A stretch of 46,981 nucleotides of DNA, taken from positions 1 through 46,981 of the forward strand of contig NZ_CDBH01000033.1 of the NCBI RefSeq assembly GCF_000820305.1. Reading direction: 5' to 3'. This DNA comes from Aeromonas dhakensis. GTDB lineage: Bacteria; Pseudomonadota; Gammaproteobacteria; Enterobacterales; Aeromonadaceae. The notes below the pieces were generated by a model. The model saw only the letters and a program-made list of their open reading frames with translations. It did not search any database and was not told the origin of the DNA. The translations under genes and the position numbers were made by a program. Below, piece by piece: positions 7,956 through 18,727 of the stretch. Each line of letters starts with the position of its first letter. The stretch's first letter is position 1.

Positions 7956-8932
7956 TGGGTAACGGCTTGCAGCCACTCGCGGATCCAGCCCTTGCGATTG
8001 GCGGCCACCTCGTCAGAGCTGAAGGCGAGCGGCTTAGCTACGGTGATCATCTGCTCGAAGCCCTTGGGCAGCGGCGTGTCGATCACCGGATACATCCAGT
8101 TGCCGGTCGCCATCTCGTTCTGGAAGGCGGGGCTTATCATGAACTGCAGGAACTGATCCGCCAGCTTGCCCTGCTTGGCATTTTTGAGCTTGGCGGCTAC
8201 TTCCACCTGACGGTAGTGCCCCTCTGCAAACGCGGCGGCCTGATACTGGGACTTGTGCTCGGCAATCAGGTGATAGGCGGGTGAGCTGGTGTAGGAGAGC
8301 ACCATGTCCGCCTCGCCATCGAGGAACATGCCGTAGGCCTCTGACCACCCCTTGGTGACGGTGACCGTCTTTTTGGCCAGTTGCTCCCAGGCGGCGGGGG
8401 CCTGGTCACCGTAGACCAACTTCATCCACAGCATCAGCCCCTGGCCCGGGGTGGAGGTGCGGGGATCCTGATAGATGATCTTGAGGTCGGGTCGCGCCAC
8501 CAGCTCCTTCAGGCTCTTGGGGGGCTGCTTGAGCTTCTCCTTGTCGTAGACGAAGGCGAAGTAGCCGTAGTCGTAGGGGACGAAGGTGTCATCCTGCCAG
8601 CCGCCGGGCACCTTGAGGCCATCCAGCTTGGTGGCGTGAGGGGCGAACAGGCCGCTCTGCTTGGCTTCACTGACGAGGGCATCGTCCAGCCCCAGCACCA
8701 GGTCGGCCTTGCTGTGTTTGCCCTCCAGTCGCAACCGGTTGAGGATGGCCACGCTATCTTCGAGCGGTACCAGATTGAGGGTGCAGCCGCACTCCTTCTC
8801 GAAGGCCTGTTTGATCTTGGGACCCGGGCCCCACTCGGCAGTGAAGGAGCTGTAGGTGTAGACGGTGAGGGTATCCGCCGCGAAGGCCTGAGCGGAGAGC
8901 AGGCCGGTGGCGACCAGCAGCAGGGTTTTCAT
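7952..8932 (-). CDS. thiB: Thiamine-binding periplasmic protein ThiB
   Basis: A 326-residue extracytoplasmic solute-binding protein delivering thiamine and its phosphates to ThiPQ. The N-terminus is a signal peptide (MKTLLLVATGLLSAQAFAA, cleavage after AFA), followed by DTLTVYTYSSFTAEWGPG, typical of the family. Length matches E. coli ThiB (327). The frame stays open upstream to 9079, but that part is the untranslated TPP riboswitch, so ATG 8932 is the start. It overlaps thiP by four bases. Confidence 0.95.
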   Translation of the reverse strand: MKTLLLVATGLLSAQAFAADTLTVYTYSSFTAEWGPGPKIKQAFEKECGCTLNLVPLEDSVAILNRLRLEGKHSKADLVLGLDDALVSEAKQSGLFAPHATKLDGLKVPGGWQDDTFVPYDYGYFAFVYDKEKLKQPPKSLKELVARPDLKIIYQDPRTSTPGQGLMLWMKLVYGDQAPAAWEQLAKKTVTVTKGWSEAYGMFLDGEADMVLSYTSSPAYHLIAEHKSQYQAAAFAEGHYRQVEVAAKLKNAKQGKLADQFLQFMISPAFQNEMATGNWMYPVIDTPLPKGFEQMITVAKPLAFSSDEVAANRKGWIREWLQAVTQ

Positions 8933-8996
8933 GGGTGGCACTCCCTTTAGCAATGAGGTGCCAGCGGATGAGGGCGCATAAAATGAGCGCCATGCC

Positions 8997-9067
8997 TCAA
9001 ATTCCTCCGCCAGCATTATCTGGATCAGGTTCACGGGTATAATCTCAGCGGTAGACCGCACCCCGTT
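8997..9067 (-). promoter_or_regulatory. TPP riboswitch (THI element) of thiBPQ
   Basis: Read on the minus strand, the leader contains GGGGTGC, then CTGAGA, ACCCGTGAACCTGATC and GATAATGCTGGCG followed by AGGAA. These are the conserved blocks of the thiamine pyrophosphate aptamer. The element sits about 65 bases before the thiB ATG, and TPP binding is expected to reduce expression of the transporter. A TACAAT -10-like hexamer lies just upstream (9083-9088, minus strand). Identification is by recognition of the motif blocks. Confidence 0.95.
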
Positions 9068-9166
9068 TGAGAAACGCACCGCATTGTATTAACGTTCTTG
9101 GGGGGAGGCCAGCACAATTGTTTCTGCGGGCCAGCGAGACGGATCAGCTCAACAGAGGATGTTTGC

Positions 9167-9457
9167 GTGATCACCAGCACCAAGGAAAGACGCGCCTTCC
9201 AGCGCATGATAATCAATGCTCCCGTCACCATCTTCCAGCAGCAGCAGGTGCTGGAGGGGGTCTGCCGGGATCTCAGCGCCAACGGCATGGGCATCTCGGT
9301 GCCGGAGCACCAGCTCGATACGACCCAGCCCATCCGGGTGAGTCTGGCTACCAACAACAACCTGTTGCCCCCCTTCGAGGCGCAGGCCCGCATCATCAGG
9401 GTACTGGAGGAAGAGGACGGGCTCTTGCTGGCCATCGAGTTCCAGTCCCTTGCCTGA
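9167..9457 (+). CDS. Single-domain PilZ protein (putative c-di-GMP receptor)
   Basis: A 96-residue stand-alone PilZ domain. It has the c-di-GMP binding motif R9-x3-R13 (ERRAFQR) and the D35-x-S37-x-x-G40 motif (DLSANG), so ligand binding is likely. I choose GTG 9167, seven bases after AGAGGA; the frame is open upstream but that region has no family similarity. It diverges from the thiBPQ leader. Its effector target cannot be told from the sequence; motility or surface functions are common for this family. A REC-EAL phosphodiesterase gene is at the other end of the window, but the two are not linked. Confidence 0.85.
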   Translation: MITSTKERRAFQRMIINAPVTIFQQQQVLEGVCRDLSANGMGISVPEHQLDTTQPIRVSLATNNNLLPPFEAQARIIRVLEEEDGLLLAIEFQSLA

Positions 9458-9480
9458 GCCATCCACCTCCTTGCCTCCAT

Positions 9481-9501
9481 CGACCAGCACTGCGCTGGTC
9501 G
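9481..9501 (+). terminator. Hairpin after the PilZ gene
   Basis: CGACCAGC and GCTGGTCG form a perfect 8-bp stem with a 5-base loop, 24 bases past the PilZ stop. The following run (CTTTCATT) is only moderately T-rich. It could serve both this gene and the converging gene that ends at 9546. Confidence 0.5.
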
Positions 9502-9545
9502 CTTTCATTGTGGCCTGTCCCCCTCGTTTTCATGACGTCCACCAC

Positions 9546-10475
9546 CTATTTGTCGGCGCGAACCGGCTGCACGCTGAGCTGCTTGCTGTCGATGAAGGTC
9601 TTGCTGGTCGGCGCCAGCTGACCCATCGCCAGCTGGGCCGGGCCGGTGGGCTCCATCAACAGGTAGGTTTCCCCTTCCCAGCTCAAGGTGGCCTCGCCCG
9701 GCTTGGCCGGCAGCGCCACTCCCAGCAGGGCGTGACCCGGCACGAACACCATGGCCTGTTTCAATTCGGGAAAGAGCTGGGCCAGCATGGCGGCCATCAG
9801 GGTTACCTTGCTGTCACAGTCGCCCTGATTTTGCTCCAGTACCTGGCGCGGGCTGAGAAAGCCCTTGCCCTGGCGGCCCGACTGGCTGTCGAGCTGTTGA
9901 TAGGGGATGGCCTGAATGAAGTCGAGCATCTGGGCCGTGCTCTTCTGGCGCGCCTCGGTTTCCGTGCTGCCCTGCTGCTTGAGTTGTTCGGTCAGCGGCG
10001 CCAGTTCGCTGCGGCTCTCCAGCGCGATGCGCACGTGATCCTGTTTGATGGCGGCGGCACCGTCGGGGGCGGTGAACGGCTGAAAATAGTGCAGCTTGAG
10101 CCACGCAGCCTCCTGCTTGTCTCGCTGCTGGGTGAGCCAGCTCATGGCCTTGGCGACCTGTTCGGGTTGGCGGCCCTTGAGTCTGAGCTCCATCTCGGGG
10201 CGGGAGAGGGAGAACTGCACGGCGGGGAACTCGGCCACTCCCTGTTGCAGCAGGCTCTGCAGCACGTCCTCCTGCATGCGGGCCGACCGATAGGCGATGA
10301 GCGGCGGCAGCTTGCCTGCCTCCAGCCGATAGGTGAGTTGCTGCGCCTTGCCGTCCTTGTCCTGCCAGCCGACGTTGAGCTGACCGCCACTGCTGTTGAA
10401 ATAGGTCTGCCCGGCGCAGACCGGCAGCGCCAGCCAGAGGCCGCAGAGCAGGGGGAGGGCGAGTGTCATCTTCAT
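9546..10475 (-). CDS. Periplasmic transglutaminase-like domain protein
   Basis: A 309-residue predicted exported protein. The N-terminus (MKMTLALPLLCGLWLALPVCAGQ) is a signal peptide; a Cys near the end of the hydrophobic stretch means lipoprotein processing cannot be excluded. The C-terminal third has a transglutaminase-like catalytic set: Cys in NQGDCDSK, His in VPGHALLG and an acidic residue in LMEPTGP. This suggests a papain-like fold acting as a peptidase or amidase; the substrate is unknown. The frame extends upstream to 10583, but that part overlaps the leu terminator, so ATG 10475 is preferred; its ribosome site is weak. The gene lies downstream of leuD behind a terminator, so it is probably transcribed on its own. 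Confidence 0.7.
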   Translation of the reverse strand: MKMTLALPLLCGLWLALPVCAGQTYFNSSGGQLNVGWQDKDGKAQQLTYRLEAGKLPPLIAYRSARMQEDVLQSLLQQGVAEFPAVQFSLSRPEMELRLKGRQPEQVAKAMSWLTQQRDKQEAAWLKLHYFQPFTAPDGAAAIKQDHVRIALESRSELAPLTEQLKQQGSTETEARQKSTAQMLDFIQAIPYQQLDSQSGRQGKGFLSPRQVLEQNQGDCDSKVTLMAAMLAQLFPELKQAMVFVPGHALLGVALPAKPGEATLSWEGETYLLMEPTGPAQLAMGQLAPTSKTFIDSKQLSVQPVRADK

Positions 10476-10533
10476 CCAGGTGTCTCGTCGGGTATGCAGA
10501 AGTGGCGGGCCATGGCGTACACCTGGTCCTGAC

Positions 10534-10560
10534 AATAAAACAGGGAGCCAAGGCTCCCTG
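10534..10560 (-). terminator. Terminator of the leuABCD operon
   Basis: CAGGGAGCC-TT-GGCTCCCTG is a perfect 9-bp hairpin which on the minus strand is followed by TTTTATTG. It lies about 30 bases past the leuD stop. Confidence 0.85.
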
Positions 10561-10591
10561 TTGATTCTACTCGTTTTTTGCAACTGGCTGA

Positions 10592-11191
10592 TTAAATCCA
10601 GCTCGGCTGTTTCGCCTCGAAGGCGCTGATGGCGGCCTCGTGCTGCAGGGTCAGGCCGATGGCATCCAGCCCGTTGAGCAGGCAGTAGCGACGGAACTCG
10701 TCGATCTCGAAGCCGAACGTGAGGCTACCTGCCCGCACCTGATTGGCTTCCAGATCTACTTCGATCTCGATGCCCGGCTGGGTGGCGACCAGCTGGAACA
10801 GGGCGTCGACCTCCTCCTCCTTCAGGCGCACCGGCACCATGCCGTTGTTGATGGCGTTGCCGTAGAAGATGTCGGCAAAGCTCGGGGCAATGATGGTCTT
10901 GAAGCCGTAGTCCGCCAGCGCCCAGGGGGCGTGCTCGCGGCTCGAACCACAGCCGAAGTTCTCGCGGGCCAGCAGGATGCTGGCGCCGGCGAACTGCGAT
11001 TGGTTCAGCACGAACTCGGGGTTGGGCTGCTCCCCTGCATCGTCCAGGAAGCGCCAGTCGTGGAACAGGTGCTTGCCAAAACCGATGCGATTGACCTTCT
11101 GCAGAAACTGCTTGGGAATGATGGCGTCGGTGTCGACGTTGGCGCTGTCGAGGGGAACGACGATCCCTTTATGCTGTTTGAAACCTGTCAT
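10592..11191 (-). CDS. leuD: 3-isopropylmalate dehydratase small subunit LeuD
   Basis: The swivel-domain subunit that with LeuC isomerises 2-isopropylmalate to 3-isopropylmalate, the second step of leucine synthesis. The 199-residue sequence opens [32 protein letters not shown] and contains the [13 protein letters not shown] loop typical of the family. Length fits E. coli LeuD (201). It is the last gene of the operon. The leuC-leuD gap holds an unusual 24-codon ORF. Confidence 0.96.
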   Translation of the reverse strand: MTGFKQHKGIVVPLDSANVDTDAIIPKQFLQKVNRIGFGKHLFHDWRFLDDAGEQPNPEFVLNQSQFAGASILLARENFGCGSSREHAPWALADYGFKTIIAPSFADIFYGNAINNGMVPVRLKEEEVDALFQLVATQPGIEIEVDLEANQVRAGSLTFGFEIDEFRRYCLLNGLDAIGLTLQHEAAISAFEAKQPSWI

Positions 11192-11203
11192 GTACGTTCC
11201 CTC

Positions 11204-11278
11204 TTACAGTGCACGAATGTCGGCGAAGATGATGTCGGTGACGGCGAAGGGCCATCCGTGTTGTTTGAATGCTTTCAT
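11204..11278 (-). pseudogene. 24-codon chimera of leuD start and leuC end between leuC and leuD
   Basis: A short open frame, ATG at 11278 to TAA at 11204. Its first residues (MKAFKQH) resemble the LeuD start (MTGFKQH), and its last (FADIRAL, preceded by AVT) are identical to the LeuC C-terminus. The flanks match too: both the leuC stop and this stop read TAAGAGGG and are followed 12 bases later by an ATG. The simplest reading is a leftover of a tandem leuC-leuD duplication whose middle was deleted, leaving an 87-base insertion. It may be translated as a bridge that couples leuC to leuD, but no function is known. Confidence 0.65.
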
Positions 11279-11290
11279 CCTCAACCCCTC

Positions 11291-12688
11291 TTACAGCGCG
11301 CGAATGTCGGCGAAGCGGCCGGTGACGGCGGCGGCGGCGGCCATGGCCGGGCTCACCAGGTGGGTGCGGCCGGCGCGGCCCTGACGCCCCTCGAAGTTGC
11401 GGTTGCTGGTGGAGGCGCAGCGCTCCCCCGGTTGCAGCCGGTCGTTGTTCATGGCCAGACACATGGAGCAGCCAGGCAGACGCCACTCAAAGCCAGCCTC
11501 GATGAAGATCTTGTCGAGCCCCTCGGCCTCGGCCTGGGCCTTCACCTGCTCGGAGCCCGGCACCACCAGCGCCTGCACGCCAGCGGCGACCTTGCGACCG
11601 CGGGCGATGGCGGCGGCAGCGCGTAAGTCCTCGATGCGGCTGTTGGTGCAGGAACCGATAAACACCTTGTCGATGGCGACGTCGGAGAGCTTCTGGCCCG
11701 GCTGCAGGTCCATGTAGGCGAGCGCCTTGCGGGCGGATTGCTGCTCCATCAGATCGCTGAAGGATTCCGGCGCCGGAATGGGTTCATTGACGGCGATCAC
11801 CTGACCCGGGTTGGTGCCCCAGGTTACCTGAGGGGCGATGTCAGCGGCGTCCAGCACCACTTCGGCATCGAATTTGGCATCGGCATCGCTCTTGAGGCTC
11901 TGCCAGTAGGTGATGGCCTGCTCCAGCGCCTCGCCTTTGGGGGCGAACTCCTTACCGCGGATGTAGTCGATGGTGGTCTGGTCGGGGGCGATCATGCCTG
12001 CCTTGGCGCCAAGCTCGATGGCCATGTTGCACACCGTCATGCGCCCTTCCATGGTCAGCCCTTCGATGGCCTCGCCAGCGAACTCCACCACATAGCCGGT
12101 ACCGCCGGCGTGGCCGACCCGGCCTATGATGGCCAGCACCACGTCTTTCGCGCTGATGCCATCACTCAGTTTGCCGTTGACCGAAATGCGCATGGTCTTG
12201 GCACGGCCCTGTTTCAGGGTCTGGGTGGCCATCACATGCTCCACCTCGGAGGTGCCGATGCCGAATGCGAGCGAGCCGAAGGCACCGTGGGTGGCGGTGT
12301 GGGAGTCACCGCAGACGATGGTGGTGCCGGGCAGGGTAATGCCGAGCTCGGGGCCCATCACGTGGACGATACCCTGGTACTTGTGGTTCAGGTCATAGAG
12401 GCGAACCCCGAACTCCTTGCAGTTATGGGCCAGCGTCTCCATCTGGATGCGGGCCATCTCGCCGGAGGCGGCGATGTCCTTGGTGGTGGTGGAGACGTTG
12501 TGATCCATGGTGGCCCAGGTCAGATCCGGGCGACGCAGCTGGCGGTTCATGGCGCGCAGGCCGTCGAACGCCTGCGGGCTGGTCACTTCATGCACCAGGT
12601 GGCGGTCGATGTAGATGAGGGGGGTTTCCCCTTCCACTTCCCGCACCACGTGGGCGTCGAATACTTTCTGATAGAGGGTTTTGGCCAT
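11291..12688 (-). CDS. leuC: 3-isopropylmalate dehydratase large subunit LeuC
   Basis: The aconitase-family catalytic subunit with a [4Fe-4S] cluster. Cluster Cys residues are visible in the SCTNSR segment and in CSMC near the C-terminus; substrate motifs such as [12 protein letters not shown] are present. The 465 residues match E. coli LeuC (466). It forms the heterodimeric enzyme with LeuD. It starts 32 bases after the leuB stop. The C-terminal codons are repeated in the small ORF just downstream. Confidence 0.97.
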   Translation of the reverse strand: MAKTLYQKVFDAHVVREVEGETPLIYIDRHLVHEVTSPQAFDGLRAMNRQLRRPDLTWATMDHNVSTTTKDIAASGEMARIQMETLAHNCKEFGVRLYDLNHKYQGIVHVMGPELGITLPGTTIVCGDSHTATHGAFGSLAFGIGTSEVEHVMATQTLKQGRAKTMRISVNGKLSDGISAKDVVLAIIGRVGHAGGTGYVVEFAGEAIEGLTMEGRMTVCNMAIELGAKAGMIAPDQTTIDYIRGKEFAPKGEALEQAITYWQSLKSDADAKFDAEVVLDAADIAPQVTWGTNPGQVIAVNEPIPAPESFSDLMEQQSARKALAYMDLQPGQKLSDVAIDKVFIGSCTNSRIEDLRAAAAIARGRKVAAGVQALVVPGSEQVKAQAEAEGLDKIFIEAGFEWRLPGCSMCLAMNNDRLQPGERCASTSNRNFEGRQGRAGRTHLVSPAMAAAAAVTGRFADIRAL

Positions 12689-12720
12689 TGCTCGGTTTCC
12701 TTGTTATCTATGCCGTGGGG

Positions 12721-15383
<2,663 letters not shown>

Positions 15384-15432
15384 GTGACTTCCCTCTTCCT
15401 AAGTTCGGTGACGTGCATCCTGCGTTGGCATA

Positions 15433-15462
15433 AAAAAACCCGTGCAGGGTGCACGGGTTTTT
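15433..15462 (-). terminator. Leucine attenuator terminator
   Basis: On the minus strand ACCCGTGCA-CC-TGCACGGGT forms a perfect stem followed by TTTTTTT, between the leader peptide and leuA. This is the terminator arm of a transcription-attenuation system; a ribosome stalled at the leader Leu codons would favour the alternative antiterminator. Confidence 0.9.
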
Positions 15463-15489
15463 GTAAATTCCGGCTATGCCTGAGCCCGG

Positions 15490-15555
15490 CTACAAGGATC
15501 CCGCGCGAGAGGTCGCGATTAGGGAGATTAGTAGTAGCGGAGCGGCAATACGCAT
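15490..15555 (-). CDS. leuL: leu operon leader peptide LeuL
   Basis: A 21-residue leader peptide. It begins MRIAAP, then has three consecutive Leu codons and a fourth two codons later (LLLISL), all CTA, a codon rare in the surrounding genes, which use mostly CTG. It ends SRAGSL. It lies between a good promoter and the attenuator hairpin, as expected for charged tRNA-Leu sensing. The peptide itself need have no other role. Confidence 0.88.
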   Translation of the reverse strand: MRIAAPLLLISLIATSRAGSL

Positions 15556-15589
15556 GATGAATCAATCCTTGCAGTCGATAACGCTTTTA

Positions 15590-15618
15590 CCAATATCGAG
15601 ATTTTTATGCTGTGTCAA
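15590..15618 (-). promoter_or_regulatory. leu operon promoter
   Basis: A consensus -35 TTGACA (15613-15618, minus strand) is separated by 17 bases from TATTGG (15590-15595). Transcription would begin near 15583, about 30 bases before the leuL ATG. The -35 is perfect and the -10 is moderate. Confidence 0.7.
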
Positions 15619-15790
15619 CCGTACGCACCCGGTTCATTTCGCTGGTTTATTTAATCGGATTGTAAAGGAGTGCAAATTTACTTGTCCCATATTCGGCCCT
15701 TGCCCGATTATCTGGTCATTCCTGCTGTACTCGATCATCTGTACAATCAGATCGACTTGTCAGTTTCTGCTGAATTATCCGAGGTATTAA

Positions 15791-16414
15791 ATGGAAAAAC
15801 GTAGACCTGGTCGTCCGGTCGGACGTTCTGACATTCGTGACAAGTTGCTCTGTGCCGCTCGCGAGCGTTTTCTGAACACCCCCTACAGCAAGGTGACGAC
15901 CCGCGAGATCGCCGAGCTGGCTGGCTCCAATCTGGCCATGATCCACTACTACTTCGGCAGCAAAGAGGGCCTCTACAAGGCGGTGCTGGGGGATGTGGCC
16001 GAGCCGCTCGACCAGGCCTGGCACGACGAGACCGGCAACCGCAGCCTCAACGATCTGCTCAATACCTACTACCAGGTGATGGCGCCCAACAGCGAGCTGA
16101 CCTCCGCCATCTCCAGCGCATTATCGACCGAGAAGAGTCCGGGTCGGGATTTTGTGCTGAACCGTCTGCTGGAACGCCAGCTGCCCCAGTTCGATGCCTT
16201 GCTGGAGTCCATGAAAAACAACGGTGAACTGGGTGACAACCTGGATCCCGAGATGCTGAAGATCTCCTTCCTCAGCATGATGTGGCAGCCCTTCGTGATG
16301 AAGGATCTCTACGAGCAGGTGTTTGGCCTGACCGTGGACGAGCACTTCATGGCTCGCCTGGCGGATCACAACTGCCGCCTGATGGAAAACGGCCTGCGCG
16401 GTACCCTGAACTGA
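15791..16414 (+). CDS. TetR/AcrR-family transcriptional regulator
   Basis: A 207-residue regulator with an N-terminal TetR helix-turn-helix (residues about 15-60, including TTREIAELAGSNLAMIHYYFGSKEGLY) and a divergent ligand-binding C-terminal domain. It diverges from the leu operon, with 235 bases between the two starts, and is followed by its own terminator. Nothing in the sequence identifies its ligand or target; self-regulation is typical for the family. The basic start EKRRPGRPVGR is common in this group. Confidence 0.9.
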   Translation: MEKRRPGRPVGRSDIRDKLLCAARERFLNTPYSKVTTREIAELAGSNLAMIHYYFGSKEGLYKAVLGDVAEPLDQAWHDETGNRSLNDLLNTYYQVMAPNSELTSAISSALSTEKSPGRDFVLNRLLERQLPQFDALLESMKNNGELGDNLDPEMLKISFLSMMWQPFVMKDLYEQVFGLTVDEHFMARLADHNCRLMENGLRGTLN

Positions 16415-16433
16415 TCATTTGCCATGCTGGTAG

Positions 16434-16460
16434 CAAAAAGGGCCATTCGGCCCTTTTTTC
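16434..16460 (+). terminator. Terminator of the TetR gene
   Basis: AAAAAGGGCC-ATTC-GGCCCTTTTTT hairpin with T-run, 20 bases past the stop. Confidence 0.9.
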
Positions 16461-16539
16461 ATAAATCTGTTATTTGAACGTCAACCAAGTGTCACCCCGC
16501 CGCCCTAGTCTGCTCTGAGACGCTAGGGAAGGAGGGGTT

Positions 16540-17043
16540 ATGAACAAGATCCAGCAATGGGACCTGCAGGTGTGCCGCATCTGCCTGCTCCACGCCTACA
16601 ACCGGCCACAGGCCAGGATCAGCCGGCTCATCTCCCGTACCGGTGACGGCCCGCTCTACGCCGTGCTGGCGGCCCTGCTCTGGTGGCAGGGGGACGCCGA
16701 GCGCGAGCTGGTGAAGCTGGCACTGCTCGCCTTCGCCCTCGAGCTGCCGCTCTACCTGCTGCTCAAGAATGCCCTCAAACGCCAGCGCCCGGTGGGGCTG
16801 CCGGTCTTCATCACCCCCTCCGACCGCTACAGTCTGCCCTCGGGCCACACCGCCGCCGCCTTCCTGATGGCAACCGTGCTGGCGGCCAGCTTCCCGCTCT
16901 GGGCGCCGCTGCTGTTCGTCTGGGCCGCGCTGGTGGGGGCATCCCGTTTGCTGCTGGGGGTCCACTATCTGAGCGATCTGGTGGCCGGCGCCCTGCTCGG
17001 CGGTGGCTGCGCCCTGCTGGCGCTCATGTGGGGGCAGGGATGA
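16540..17043 (+). CDS. PAP2-family membrane phosphatase
   Basis: A 167-residue integral membrane protein of the phosphatidic acid phosphatase 2 family. All three motifs are present: KxxxxxxRP (KNALKRQRP), PSGH (LPSGHTAAA) and SRxxxxxHxxxD (SRLLLGVHYLSD). Likely substrates are lipid phosphates or undecaprenyl pyrophosphate. A good ribosome site (GGAGGGG) precedes the ATG. Its stop overlaps the start of the glycosyltransferase gene (ATGA), so the pair are translationally coupled, hinting at a joint role in lipid-linked glycan handling; that link is inference. Confidence 0.9.
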   Translation: MNKIQQWDLQVCRICLLHAYNRPQARISRLISRTGDGPLYAVLAALLWWQGDAERELVKLALLAFALELPLYLLLKNALKRQRPVGLPVFITPSDRYSLPSGHTAAAFLMATVLAASFPLWAPLLFVWAALVGASRLLLGVHYLSDLVAGALLGGGCALLALMWGQG

Positions 17044-18149
17044 AGATACTGTTCGGTGTGCAGGGGACCGGCAACGGCCACATCAGTCGCAGCCGTACCC
17101 TGGCGCGGGCCTTGCGGGTCCGTGGTCTCGCGGTGGACTATCTGTTCAGCGGCCGCCCTGCGGACGGCTACTTCGAGATGGCCGAATTCGGCGACTACCG
17201 CACCTTTCCCGGCATCACCTTTGTCAGCCATGAGGGGGCCATCTCGAACTGGCGCACCCTCAAGGGGCTCTCGCCCCTGCGCTTCTGGCGCGACATGCGA
17301 GCGCTCGATTGTCGTGACTACGACCTCGTCATCAGCGATTTCGAACCTATCAGCGCCCATGCCGCTCGCCGCTGGGACAAGCCGAGCCTCACCATCAGCC
17401 ATCAGGCGAGTTTCGACTGGCCCATTCCACGCTGGGGGGAGAGCGGCTTCAACCGCCAGCTGATGCGCCACTTCGCGCCGGTGCGCCAGTCGCTCGGGCT
17501 GCACTGGTTTCACTTCGGCCAGCCCCTGTTGCCGCCCATCATAGATCCCATCAGCCATGGGCCCGACAACCAGCAGATCCTGGTCTATCTGCCGTTCGAG
17601 CAGACCGAGGCGATCGCGGCCCTGTTGTCGCGCTTCAACCAGCAACGCTTCGTCTGCTTTCATCCGGCCATTCGCAGTGCCAGCCAGTGGCGCAACATCC
17701 GCTTCGAGCCACAGGCCCGTGAGGCGTTCAAGCAGGTGCTGGCCGGCTGTCGCGGGGTCATCACCAACGGTGGTTTCGAGCTCGCCTCGGAGGCGCTCTC
17801 CCTTGGCAAAAAGCTGCTGGTCAAGCCGCTGGGAGGCCAGTTCGAGCAGCTGACCAACAGCAAGACCCTGGAACTGATGGGGCTGGCGCGGCTGATGGAT
17901 GCGCTCGATGCCAACGCGGTGCGGGCCTGGCTGGATGCGACGGCCCCGGGCCAGATCTGCTACCCCGATGTGGCGGGGGAGCTGGCCGGCTGGCTCGCCG
18001 CCGGCACCCAGGAGAGCGTGGCGGATCTCTCCCGCCGGCTGTGGGCCCGAACCCTGTTTCCGGAGGAGGTGTGCGATCGGCTGAGCGAGCTGGAGGAGGG
18101 GAGTGCCCTCAGCAGTTGCTGGTTATCGCAAGTGAGCGCCTTTGACTAG
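17040..18149 (+). CDS. GT-B fold glycosyltransferase (MJ1255/VC2487-like)
   Basis: A 369-residue cytoplasmic protein. It opens MKILFGVQGTGNGHISRS, the Gly-rich loop of MurG-like GT-B glycosyltransferases, and a C-terminal segment around GVITNGGFELASEAL matches the nucleotide-sugar binding region of that fold. It resembles the MJ1255/VC2487 group of unassigned glycosyltransferases. ATG 17040 overlaps the PAP2 stop by four bases. Donor and acceptor are unknown; the PAP2 neighbour suggests a lipid-linked or envelope glycan. Confidence 0.82.
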   Translation: MKILFGVQGTGNGHISRSRTLARALRVRGLAVDYLFSGRPADGYFEMAEFGDYRTFPGITFVSHEGAISNWRTLKGLSPLRFWRDMRALDCRDYDLVISDFEPISAHAARRWDKPSLTISHQASFDWPIPRWGESGFNRQLMRHFAPVRQSLGLHWFHFGQPLLPPIIDPISHGPDNQQILVYLPFEQTEAIAALLSRFNQQRFVCFHPAIRSASQWRNIRFEPQAREAFKQVLAGCRGVITNGGFELASEALSLGKKLLVKPLGGQFEQLTNSKTLELMGLARLMDALDANAVRAWLDATAPGQICYPDVAGELAGWLAAGTQESVADLSRRLWARTLFPEEVCDRLSELEEGSALSSCWLSQVSAFD

Positions 18150-18185
18150 ACTGAGAGGGATCCCACCAAGGAGAGGACGGACACC

Positions 18186-18338
18186 ATGCGCTTTACCAAT
18201 GAAAACGGCGACACCATGAACCTGGCGGACAATCTCACCCTGCACGAGCTGCTGGACATGGGGGTCAGCATCTCGGTCTGCGAAGAGACGGATCCGGATC
18301 AGCAGATCTGGCTGGCGGAGCCGGAACAGGATCACTGA
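18186..18338 (+). CDS. 50-residue acidic conserved-looking small protein
   Basis: A 50-residue ORF beginning MRFTNENGDTMNLADNL and rich in Asp/Glu, with no membrane segment. An AAGGAGAGG ribosome site is well spaced before ATG 18186, and a terminator follows, so it looks like a real third gene of the PAP2-glycosyltransferase unit. I do not recognise the family. Confidence 0.65.
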   Translation: MRFTNENGDTMNLADNLTLHELLDMGVSISVCEETDPDQQIWLAEPEQDH

Positions 18339-18356
18339 TCCGCAGCCTGCCACCAA

Positions 18357-18386
18357 GGCCCACCCTGGCGGTGGGCCATTTTTTTT
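18357..18386 (+). terminator. Terminator of the PAP2-glycosyltransferase unit
   Basis: GGCCCACC-(5)-GGTGGGCC hairpin followed by an eight-base T-run. Confidence 0.92.
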
Positions 18387-18389
18387 CCG

Positions 18390-18727
18390 CTTTTGGCGGC
18401 TGTTGCAGCATGATCCGCTGGCTTGCCACCCATCTTCCCCGCATTGTTCCCACCCTTTCCAGCAAGTCACTGAATGTTAATAGTTGTTTGAAATTTATGA
18501 CTGTTGTGGTCAGACAAAGCCGTGGACAACCGTTCACAAGCGGGTTAAGTTGGTTTTTCACCCGCTTTGCGGGTGAATGATGGAAAAAACCTATTTTTCT
18601 ACTATCGACAGCGCCGAACTCGCCGGGTCCGTATTCAGACAACAACAACGCACGGGCCGGCGGTGCCGGGAAGCAGCGGACTGCCGATAGCTTTCGCTTA
18701 ACGGAGCAAAGCCTGGAGGGCTTTATC
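18390..18727 (+). promoter_or_regulatory. ilvIH upstream/leader region
   Basis: About 340 bases without a confirmed gene. It contains a hairpin (TCACCCGC-TTT-GCGGGTGA, about 18558-18576), a 37-codon open frame (ATG 18577 to TAG 18690, starting [17 protein letters not shown]) that lacks a clear ribosome site, and a long-range complementarity between CTATCGACAG (18603) and CTGCCGATAG (18681) with one mismatch. In E. coli ilvIH is controlled by Lrp, not attenuation. Whether this leader is a regulatory RNA is unknown. The ilvI ribosome site is GGAGG near 18715. Confidence 0.4.

Noticed and set aside
7952..9079. A longer ThiB beginning at 9079
   Set aside because: The added N-terminus is a translation of the TPP riboswitch; the signal peptide starts at 8932.
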